A stretch of 64,000 bases of DNA, from positions 1,054,001 through 1,118,000 of the forward strand of contig ML986578.1 of the NCBI GenBank assembly GCA_010094045.1, written 5' to 3'. A program made the position numbers and the translations under genes. Shown here in pieces: positions 54,771 to 64,000 of this stretch. The notes below the pieces were generated by a model. It was not told the origin of the DNA. It did no database searches and saw only the letters and a list, made by a program, of their open reading frames with translations. Source of the DNA: Lojkania enalia (Eukaryota > Ascomycota > Dothideomycetes > Pleosporales). Each line of letters opens with the position of its first letter. The first letter of the stretch is position 1.

Positions 54771-57700
54771 AGTTATGCTAAATCGGAGGAGTTGTTGTAG
54801 CGAGCGAGGATAGAGGTGTGGTGGAGGAATAATGTAAGATGCTTCCAGCGGCCACGTGAACCTTCTACTCTTAGAGCTGCCTGCCGGCTTCGGCAACCAC
54901 GGCTGTCGAATTAGATTGATAATATCTAGATTTCCATCCCGAAAATTAGAAATTAAGAAGCTATTTGCTTATACAAGGCGAAAAAAAGATAAGACAACAC
55001 GCAGCGCTTCTCGGTGCCGAAGGGATTCTCAAACCTGACAAAATGTATCTAGATATGTTCTTTGCTCGCCATCATGCTCCGGCCAATTTTTTTGAGAATC
55101 GCCAGGCTAACCCCGAAATGGTGCAACTTCTGTTTTGATGTGGAGGAAGAAGCCCTCTACTGGTTTGTAGGAGGAAAAGACTTAGTCTCTATTAGAGAGT
55201 GAACACCTTGCGATACTGAACAGTATAGTTTCACGATTGATTTAGCCTTAAATCATCTACTTATACATGGTCATGCTAAATCTGTACGATGGGCCATAGC
55301 CAAAGAAACCTTTTTCGCACATAAGAAATCGCCTTGTTAATCAGAAGAATGGGAAGGACAGAGAATTAAACCGAAGTGATGATGCTAACAACATTAACCC
55401 GCCTATCAATATATGATAATAGTGAAGGAAACCCCTGAATTATGTTTTGAAAATGCGAATCTAAACAAGCAGATAATAAAGCGGAACCCGTTCAATTAGC
55501 TGCTTCAACTGAGAGATATTCACACAATAGACTTCCCGTTCATACAGACATCTTACAACCGTCTCAATGTGTATAAATCGCATTTCTCCTGCCGTAACAT
55601 TTTTTTAATCGGAGGATATAGACTCGGAATCGCCTCGTGTCAGTTTGCGGCGTAAATTACGTAGCCATACTGACTCAGGGTTGGTCTACGCCGTTATATT
55701 AAGATGCGCCCCTGATCATTCCCTTTCCAGTAGTGGAAACCACGGATACCATGGCAGAGAATCTCGGACTACAGCTTAACAGTAGTGCTCCACTGGCGAA
55801 GGTAGCGGGAGCGTACCATACACCTGCTACGGTACCTTTCAACACTCATTAGGCTAGAGTTCCTAGATGACTATAGTATGCTCACGCCGTGACAAAAAGC
55901 CAGCTCGAGACTGTCTCTTTCCTATGTTGGAGTAGTATGTAAGTGCGGATAGCTATCATAATGAATAGCCTAAATTCATATAAGCCTGCGATTTGATGAA
56001 GGAAACATCCTCCTGGCGTGTACGCGTCCTCTATGGAAGAGCGCCGAGACTAGCTCCTTCCCGAGTATCTAGTAGGTTACGGAATCTCATTGGATGGCGC
56101 GCTAGACGCATTGAAAGTGTATACGTGTCCTGCAGGGCAAATGCGAGCGCTATTAGACCATGTGCCTTGTAGAGACCGGTTAAGACTTGGAAACCTCATC
56201 TAGCCTCATAGCTTGCAATCATCCACTACGTAGGTCCTGTGGCTGTAGAACAAACATACCTCAAAAGTCTATGTTAGACACCAACTTCCCTAGGGGACTT
56301 GATCGAGATATAGTTTTATTTACCCCACATTGTAACGCTATGAAGACATGCGAAACAACTGGGTTCCATTCAAAGACGACGAGAAAGTCTGTAATCCTTA
56401 GCAAGTGATGCTTGAATATCAAATCGAATGGAAAGTCTTTTTCTAGCTGCTACGTTCAAAGGGGGGCAGTGCCGAAGAGAGGACTGACAGCGGCTGATCG
56501 CCGTTCAGACATGAATAACCAGAGAAGATGGCTTGTGACAAAGCACACCACAGAGCCGGGTGGCACTTGGCAACGATCCAATGGAAATAATGTCGAAATG
56601 CAGGGCGCAAGATGCGGAAGTGGAGGTGATGTCCAAGCGTTGTGCGGCCGTGGGAGAGCCGGTGATTGTCGCGGACGGACTCCCCACAAGGCCCGATCGC
56701 CCGTCGCTAGGTTTGATTGGTGGACGGCTTCCTGGGACTAGAATGTCTACCACCACACCACGATAACCTCCATTACTTGAGCGTTTGACGGAGTACTACG
56801 CTAGCAACAAGAGTAGAACATCTCCCAGTAATGCCCGTCTTCAGTGGAGACTGTACTTTCGGTTTACTTAGGGTGATGCCTTTGGCATACTTGGTGTCCT
56901 CGGAGCAATGTTCACTCAAAGGATCAAGCGCCCGCTACTATCCAACGACCCCTGCTCGGACCGGCGATCTCATAGGGCATCGCGCTGCTGTGAATACTGT
57001 CCCGTCGCTGTCTCACTCGAAATCATTAGCCGCACTCTAAACGATTCCTTGGGTGTATGTAGTAGATTGAGGCTCTTCACCCTTTCTAAGTATGCTCTCC
57101 TCCTGTCACGACTTCCGACAACCGCATTCCTCTCCTTCATGAGGCTGGCAATGTCTCCACAGATATGACATTTCTCTTGGTTACAGGACGAAGAAACAAT
57201 GAAACGAGACCTTTTCGAAGAGCTCCAAGAGAGCCTGGTGCAGCGCTTCCCCAACCTCCGCAAAATGGCGATCTCTTGACCGATATGGTCTAGAATGGTT
57301 GGTGCCGACTCACACTACGGAGGAATTGTGCGTCTTGCGAAGCCTGTCCCGCGTAGTGGGAGCCTATCCCGTGGTTCTCGGCAAGCCTATGGGGAATGAT
57401 GCATATGTCTGTATCCATCTTACGAAGTCTCGCGGCCTCTGGTCGCCGGTCCTGTTCAGCGAGCTTGCCCGCATGCGTCTCATTCCTCTCCACTTGGCGG
57501 TTGATCATCCTCGTGCATATCCCATTCTAGCGCCAACCTTCGCCACGGCCTGTTCTCTGCCGTGCAGCCACTTCGCGCCAAAGAATGCGCCAGCGCGGGC
57601 CCAGCCTGTGGGTAGCATCCTGCTGCAAGCAGATAGCTGAGGTCACGACAGAGACCTTGATATACATATATTCTCCGTTGTCCCACACACGGGCAGAGAT

Positions 57701-57828
57701 GGGCCACTGTTTGCTTTCCAGATGATGCTCAAAGCTAAGGAAATTCATGATACATATTGCCTCCTTCCGTTGTTCAGGCCATCTTTCAAGGATCCAGCAA
57801 CCTGAGCTAGCCGTATCCTATTTAAAGA
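54771..57828. other. Gene-poor region, 3 kb, with a GC-richer island
   Basis: No intact gene is supported. About 54900-56200 is AT-rich with no coding signal. About 56450-57760 is GC-richer and full of overlapping frames on both strands, the longest 113 codons; on the minus strand 57290-57748 reads as two adjoining frames (a run ending in a stop, then RQVERNETHAGKLAEQDRRP). This may be an old element or gene remnant. I could not identify terminal repeats or a transposase or reverse-transcriptase motif by eye. Confidence 0.4.
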
Positions 57829-60800
57829 ATGATGATGGCCTCGAATACAGTATCGTCCCGCTTGTCGAGCGCCACAGTGAAGTCTGGGCTAAACATCCCT
57901 AGCCGCCGCTCATCACTTATATTCTCTCGCCCCGGCCCAACTGATGAGAGAGGTAATTTCGCGATTTTCTCCAGCCCTGCGGATGCAGCTACAGCGATCG
58001 AGATCTCAGCCTTACCATGTGATGCCACCAAGACCGTCCTTAAACGCCACAGCCTTCCAGCATCAGACGATGGCTCATTTAAGGTTTTGAAAAAGGACCT
58101 AGCGTCTAGTTTGGACCAAAGCTACCCATTAAGGGGAACCCCTACTGCAAACAAAAGGAGCCGGTCTGCAAGTTGCTCTGCTGTAGCCATGCGCAATCCT
58201 ATGCGGCCAGTTAGAATAAAGAGGTGGGATGGAGTGACGCGCACAGTTAGTGATTGGGACGGTCTACGAAGAGTGAGTTCGCCTCACTCCAGCGATATAG
58301 GATTCTACTGATACGGATATTGCAGGATCCCGAGTTATGGTTCGACAATGGTGACTGCCTGGTTCACTTGTACGCTCGAGGGCAATCTCGCCGAGGACCA
58401 TCATTCCGTGTTCCATTCCATGCTCTCATCCGGAAAAATTGCGGCTCCATGTTTAGCCTTTGCTTTGCACACATGACGCCCACACTAGGTACCAACTTTC
58501 AGACGTCTAGAAATGTTTCGGTTGGGCCCAGTCAACCCATGCCGATAACAAACGCCTACCATCTTTTTATTCCGGCCCCAGAAGCCATTTCCCGAGAGGC
58601 AGCGTTTCAATGGCACATAACAACACGCAATTTTTTTGCCTACGTTTGTGGGAAGCCTCTAGTAGGGCAACATCTGGGTCAGGCTTTAGTTAGCCTACAA
58701 GAGAGAATGTACCTCTTCCGGTCAGGACAAATCAACAACGAGCAAGATTTCTTAGAATACGCTGAAGAGCAGGGCTACCGGGATCTGGTTGATTGTCCAG
58801 ATTACTCTTTGGCTATGCTTTTCTACGCGGAGCATTTTCAATGCTTAAATGTCTGGATTGACGCATTTGCCCATAGCGTGGGCATGAACAATAGCCTAGT
58901 ATTGAGCTCGGAATTCGAAGTAAGTGACCATTTTTAGTAGATTTGGTATGTTTAGATTCTGATGTATCCCATCTAGTCTGTGTCACAACTAACAAAAGCG
59001 CTGATTACCCGGGCATATCTAGAAATGGACATTCACCTTGAACGCGTCTCTTTTGCGCTCAGCAACTTCCTAGAGGACGATCTTTCTCCAACATTCCTCG
59101 GCCTTACCGAAGGTTCCCGAGCACATCTTGATCGGTTTAGATCATTCCTTCGTGGCTTTTACGTCGAAAAATTCGGGTATTGGCCTCCTCCAAGCGGAAG
59201 CGCCTTTCCAAAAGTTTTGTACAAATCCATGTACTTCGACTTCAAGAATCTTCATGACTACCTTGTGGATCTCGAGTCATCAGCGGACTTATCCTCACAA
59301 AGGCCGGCTAGTGGTGGTATTTGTGTTTTACAAAATGTTCAGGCGTTCGATTCGAGGCATAATTTTATTCCACTGCCCCACCCGTTGTCATTAATCCCGC
59401 AGTGCGATTCTTCAAATAGAAAGGCTCAGTCACAAAAAGCCTTCATGAGCATGAAATTTAGCTCTAAGCAAGCTAGGACAGATCGCTACATTACGACTCG
59501 CGATACACTTATAGCTGCAACGAATACAACCAATGCCTCAGTTACGCGCAGCCCAATCGTACAAGCGTATATGCGTTTCGAACGTCAATGTGCACTCAAC
59601 AACCAGCGCGAGGAGAAGGTTCCAGTGGCCGATGCACGTAAAATTCGCTGGCTATTGATCTATGGCATATTTCAATATCTGATTGCCGCTCTTCGGGCTC
59701 CAAAAGAAGTTCGTGATCCTGAGGGGCCAGAATACCCACTTTGCTGTCTTGTCACTGAGCAGCCACCCTGGCAAACTGGAACGAGAGCTCTAAAGCCCCG
59801 TACTGGGCAATCCATAAACGTGCCAGAGGCAATCAACAATTACCTCTCGGAATCCGTTTGCGAAGTTCCCAACCAACTCACACCTGGAGCTCCTAAAACT
59901 TCAACGATCCAACCCGATTGCCAAACGGATGACTACTTCGCTCATACAAACCCAGATCCGAGTCCAGTTACCACTCGACCCGTCTCCGTTGAAGTACCCG
60001 CACCACTAAGAATAGCGTCGCCTTCACGAAGGCCGTCTACCAGGATATCTTCACCAACACGCCGGTCATCCGTTCGTTCCTTTAAACACGCGACCTTATC
60101 GGCTCTGAGTTCCCGCAGGAGCAGTGTGGTGTTGAAAGTGCCATCAAGACCTTTCTGTGAGATATATGTTCATGGGTACGGCAATGGGCTCAATGAAACC
60201 ATTATCGATCCCCCTTCGCAGCCAATATCAAGATCGCAATCCACCGAATGTTTGCAGGGCTCTTCCACATTGACGAGAAGTGTCGGGCCTAAGACTCGGT
60301 CATCGACACCCGATAGATCATGCTCGAAGCAGCCACCTAATCTCAGGCTCGATTGCGAAGTAGTTCATGATCAATCTCGGACGCCTGTCCTTGATTCTTT
60401 CCAAATGGACCAGATCATTGGCCCTACCACTCTAGCGAAACATTCGCTACCACCAAGTTCTTCTAATAGTGCAACTTCCGTTGTTAGTTCATTGTTTGAT
60501 GACAAAGAAAGTCTTACATCTTCACAATCCAGCAACAGCGTTGGACCCTCAGTCTCAAAAATCAGTAGTTCTAAAGAGCGTGGCAAAGGCTTAGTCTCTA
60601 CTGATAGGACGCAAACAATTGTCCAAGAAAGATCTTTTGCGTCGCCTTTAGAACCTCACACCCCGCCTACCCACCGAGGCGAGTTCCATTTCAGCTTTGA
60701 TAGCCCACAAAACGCGCATTTCCCCGATGTTTGGCAGATGGCAGACTCTCTAGCCGCCTTCGGTAATGATCCGGATATTGGAGTTGCATTCTCGGAGCCG

Positions 60801-61235
60801 CCATCTCGGCCAATGACGCCGCCTGCCCAAACTCGTTCTTCATTATCCTCTCGTCGTTCAAGCGTTGGGGTTAAACCTCAACCCGGCTCATGCACCCAGC
60901 TTCCCCCACCTTTCTCTGCCGAATCCCTTTCGATTTCGAAATCTAGAAAACGTTCAAAGTGCCCTAATTCTGCCCAAGGCCGGGAAGGTGTCATGGATAT
61001 CTTTTCGGCTCTATCATTAGCACCAACTGAGCCGAAAGGAATGTACCACGAGCCGATGCAGCTAGCAAGTGACACGAAACGGGATTCAGACAGTACCACT
61101 CCTCCCCCTATTAGCAGGGATTCAACTAGGAGGGGACATGCCACCAAGGCACGCAAAGCTACTTTAGACGAGGAGAATAGAGGTCGCAAGAGAGAAAAGA
61201 GAACGAGCCTTGGTTTCTCGCTGAGGAGAAGGTGA
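57829..61235 (+). CDS. Large fungal protein, probable DUF8004 family, 1098 aa
   Basis: Three exons, 57829-58272, 58326-58919 and 58977-61235, close in phase. The N-terminal 130 residues are Ser/Arg-rich and disordered. A compact domain begins at KRWDGVTRTVSDWDGLRRDP, crosses intron 1 and continues with ELWFDNGDCLVHLYARGQSR and RGPSFRVPFHALI, up to about residue 600 (AYLEMDIHLERVSFALSNFL, RSFLRGFYVEKFGYWPPP, KIRWLLIYGIFQYLIAALR). I associate this layout with the fungal DUF8004 proteins, whose function is unknown. The last 450 residues are low complexity, Ser/Pro-rich with repeated SRRSS-type patches that look like kinase sites, ending in a basic RGRKREKRTSLGFSLRRR tail. No signal peptide is seen. 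The start at 57829 is the first of three near-adjacent ATG codons. Confidence 0.78.
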
Positions 61236-61967
61236 TTGATTCCTTCTGCTTTCCGCGCGCTATCCCTAGTTTTATTATCCTTCTAGTCTCGTTACAGTTT
61301 AACAGACAGTTTCCCATGTCTCTCTTTCCCGTTAGCAAGGTGTCGGGTCACTTGCTTGCTTCGATAATTTTTTACTCTCTAACAGGACCTTTTAGAAGGA
61401 TTACACATTCGCATTTCACATACACCTCTTCCATCCCATATACCCGTCATTTCGCCGCAAATTCTCGGCATGCTACTTTCCTATTTATTGTCAATGGTTC
61501 ACGTAGTATTGCAATAATCCGCAAAGAAGAATAAAACGTTATAGCCGAGACTAGAAACCTCATCAGCCCATCTGTGACGTCTTGCGTGTTAATAAGTGCC
61601 CTTCGCTTTGAACTTGGTTGTATAAAAAGCACTTGCTAGTATATCCACCGCAGCACCCGCAAACTTCCACCCTCGAAGACAAAATTCGAGAAAATGCAAG
61701 GGCAGCACATACACAACACTTGCCACAAAACCCCCGACCTGCCATCACCAGACATAGTCTCCCTCGCTTCCGACCCACCCATACCCTTCTTTCCTGCTAT
61801 TCTACCAAACACTCCTAGCGCAGCGCCTCACCCCTAGCACTCCCTACTCGCTTTTCCTCTCCCCGCCACCGTGCCAGGAATTCGACGCGCTTATGCTGCC
61901 ATGTGAGGAAACCCCGCTAGAAGCATTTCCGGGCCCTGAGATCGGGACCGTAGTTATTAATAATCCC

Positions 61968-61985
61968 GGGGGGGGGGGGGGGGGG
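61968..61985. repeat. Poly-G run
   Basis: Eighteen G in a row, preceded by CCC so that a CCCGGG palindrome sits at its left edge. Its length is likely to vary between reads and strains. Confidence 0.9.
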
Positions 61986-62692
61986 AAAGGTTCGTGGGGA
62001 TGGGGCTTGTGGTGAGGGTGTAGTTAGGGAGATGTGAGTGATAGATGTGGGTAATGGATAAGGGAGAGCGGGACATGTTTGGGTGGGGCTGATGGGGTGG
62101 TTGGTGCTATGAGGTGTGAAGATTAGGCGGTGGTGGTTGGTTTTGTGTAAGGTTGGGGATAGCATGTTACTAATTAATATAAGGGAGTAAAGGATATAGG
62201 GGGTATGGTACGGAATATGGTGGTGGGTTTGTCATGTAGTGGCAGTCTATGCAGTTCCATTCAATATTCCCCGTGCATGAAGCGGGCGAGTGGTGCCTTG
62301 CCCATAACCTTGATACTTTTCGGGTCGCTGGCTGAGGTGGGCATGTCCTATCTGTTTATTATTATACTTCCTCTTTTAGTACAATTCTACTGCCGCGTTG
62401 TGATCTTTTATGATACATTATAATTCTACCTTGAAGGAACATTCGCACTTCACGGCGTACTTCCCTATTACCTATCTTCCACAAAACATACTCATCATCC
62501 GCGCAATAGTCCTCAAATCGAGTAGAGCATCATTAAATGCTGCTAACATGGCCCATCATCACTAACAAATAGGCTACGAACTAGAATCCTTACTATGATA
62601 CACACTACGCAACCAATAATACAATAGCATCAATTTATCAATCATACACTATCCATCCATTCACCTTTTTTTTTCTTTTAAATAACCCATAT

Positions 62693-62696
<4 letters not shown>

Positions 62697-62723
<27 letters not shown>

Positions 62724-62724
62724 A
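62697..62724. repeat. Long poly-A run
   Basis: A run of about 28 A, with a second run of about 16 A some 60 bp to the right. These are unreliable positions in an assembly and possible traces of retroposed tails, though no body of such an element is visible. Confidence 0.85.
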
Positions 62725-62937
62725 TTGGCGATCAACACAATAGAAATGCGCCGAGCCCCGTGACCAAAACACCATTTAATAAAGAAAAAAAAAAAAAAAA
62801 AATTCCTACCATCCCGAATCGATACTTTCCCAGACAACAGAACCCTTACGCACCTCTTCGGACTAAAGAAAACAAATCAACTCGCAGCATATTCAACCCA
62901 CCTCTGTAGGGACCCAATCACTCACGACCCCACCACA

Positions 62938-63780
62938 TCATTTCCTTCTCTGCTGCTGGTGTTCCGAAACTCCATCCCCCATCTCAACAACTCCCGGCCT
63001 CGCAAAATGATACTCCTGCTCCATTTCTACGGCCCCAGGCCGCGCGCCCTTGGCATATGGGTCGTATGCGCCCCGGTACGGCTGCTGCTGCGCCGCTTCT
63101 GGTGGAGCCTGCTGCCCATATTGCGGAGGCGGGCTCTGGGTCGGCTGTGGAAAGCCTTGCATGTAGCCCTGGTGGTTGACATAGCCCATCGGCTGCTGGG
63201 GCGGCTGCTGGGGCGGCTGCTGGAAGGGTTGCTGCTGCGCGAAGGCTTGATTCGAATTACTGGGATTCAGCTGGGGTTGTGGTGATGGTGTGATAGCGGC
63301 CGCGTTGTTCTTCTTTCCTTTGCGCCTACCCGCGTACCAGATGAAGATGCCAATGCCCGCTAGCAATGCAATGGCTAGGGGGATGCCGACGCCGAGGCCT
63401 ATTTTGGCGCCTGTGCTCATGCCCCCGCCATTATCGTTATTCTCATTTGAGGCCGCGGTTGTTGAGGTCGCAAGGGGATTGTTATTGTTATTATTGTTAT
63501 TGTTGTTCTGGGCGGTGGCGGTCGGTACGGGGAATGTGAGGTCGGGGATGCTGTACAGGCTCGCATAGTAATCAACTAGAGAAGATATATCGTCTGGGTC
63601 GTACGAGTATAAGGAAAAGTAGTCGTCGTATAAAGAGGAGTAGTCGAGCAATTGCGAGTTTAACTTGTCCATTAAACTGGATAGGCCGTAAGGGTCGTCC
63701 GAGTTGAATTGGCGACCGCGCAGACGCGCCGGATGCGCAGGGAGTTTGGGCGCCGGGGTTATCATTGGGTGAGGCGACAT
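62938..63780 (-). CDS. Single-pass membrane protein, 5' end unresolved
   Basis: An ectodomain rich in Tyr/Ser/Asp (LLDYSSLYDDYFSLYSYDPD) is followed by a run of ten Asn, encoded by an AAC/AAT repeat near 63480-63510. A Gly-rich stretch then leads into one transmembrane helix (IGLGVGIPLAIALLAGIGIF) and a stop-transfer sequence, WYAGRRKGKKN. The cytosolic tail is Gln/Pro-rich (QQQPFQQPPQQPPQQPMGY). The layout resembles the surface protein at 36443 but the sequences are not alike. The first in-frame ATG is at 63780 and gives 280 residues without a signal peptide. The frame stays open upstream to about 63922 without an ATG, so a 5' exon with the signal probably lies nearer the right edge or outside the window. 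Confidence 0.65.
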   Translation of the reverse strand: MSPHPMITPAPKLPAHPARLRGRQFNSDDPYGLSSLMDKLNSQLLDYSSLYDDYFSLYSYDPDDISSLVDYYASLYSIPDLTFPVPTATAQNNNNNNNNNNPLATSTTAASNENNDNGGGMSTGAKIGLGVGIPLAIALLAGIGIFIWYAGRRKGKKNNAAAITPSPQPQLNPSNSNQAFAQQQPFQQPPQQPPQQPMGYVNHQGYMQGFPQPTQSPPPQYGQQAPPEAAQQQPYRGAYDPYAKGARPGAVEMEQEYHFARPGVVEMGDGVSEHQQQRRK

Positions 63781-64000
63781 TGTGGTAGTGGTAATGATGG
63801 TGGTGTTGATTTCGGTTGGAGATTCGGATGGGAGGTTTGTAGATGAGGGCGGTTGAGGGACAGTCAAATGCAGTGCAACTGGTGCTTTGAAATCCGGTGA
63901 AGGGCTGATTGAGGGGTTTCAAATGGGTAGTTCAGCTCGTTATGCCACAAGTACACAATGAGCCCCGTGCTGAAGCTAGGTGTTCGATCGCTCAGCCGTA
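63781..64000. other. Right-edge sequence
   Basis: Probably part of the 5' coding region or leader of the membrane protein. A second frame (63572-63922) overlaps it and encodes a His/Tyr-rich string that looks like a frame by-product. Confidence 0.35.

Larger units (their letters stand above)
61236..62937. other. Convergent intergenic region with homopolymers
   Basis: No gene supported. It holds an 18-G run at 61968-61985 and two long A runs (about 62697-62724 and 62786-62801), with AT-rich sequence between. Short frames overlap on both strands without domains. Confidence 0.45.

Noticed and set aside
56412..57748. Overlapping frames of 70-113 codons as genes
   Set aside because: No conserved motif, no consistent splice joins, and similar frames on both strands.
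62205..62423. 72-codon hydrophobic frame
   Set aside because: Chance frame in AT-rich intergenic DNA; no signal-peptide cleavage pattern or partner exon.

Overview
The window is nuclear DNA of a filamentous ascomycete (Pezizomycotina). The evidence is short GT-AG introns of about 45-80 nt in most genes, a Zn2Cys6 regulator, secreted hydrolases, an SWR1-type chromatin subunit, and decayed genes whose stops fit C-to-T change. Leotiomycetes-like is my best guess but the sequence does not prove it. An 80-nt run of N shows a draft assembly. Gene models were built by joining open frames at splice sites and checking that exon phases close; no transcript data were available.

Left part (1-24.4 kb), gene-dense: fructosamine-3-kinase-family protein (-), an orphan protein (+), an aspartic-protease homologue with damaged catalytic motifs (-), a dienelactone-hydrolase-family protein (+), a Ubp3/USP10-type deubiquitinase (-) head-to-head with an RNF10/Mag2-type RING ligase (+), a short DOT1-like methyltransferase (-), an FMO with an NTF2-like N-terminus (-) divergent from a Zn2Cys6 transcription factor (+), and a secreted GH92 alpha-mannosidase (+).

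Middle (24.4-50 kb): a gene-poor stretch, an RBR ubiquitin ligase (+), an orphan protein (+), a decayed aldo/keto reductase (+), a Swc3-like protein (-), a signal/TM surface protein (+), an ABHD-type hydrolase (-), mitochondrial EF-G (-), a large disordered protein (-), a small secreted cysteine-containing protein in three exons (-), the assembly gap, and an Arg/Ser-rich protein with Cys/His clusters (-).

Right part (50-64 kb): a class 3 lipase (-), a SelT/SelW/SelH (Rdx) family CxxC protein (+), a gene-poor block holding a stop-riddled pseudogene (-), a large probable DUF8004 protein (+), and the 3' part of a membrane protein (-) at the right edge.

Most genes are single units. The pair most likely to work together is Ubp3/USP10 with Mag2/RNF10. 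In yeast and mammals these families remove and add ubiquitin on the same small-subunit ribosomal proteins, and here they share one roughly 960-bp divergent promoter. A CTAGCACGTG motif recurs upstream of three minus-strand genes. I saw no convincing tRNA, rRNA, CRISPR or intact transposon.
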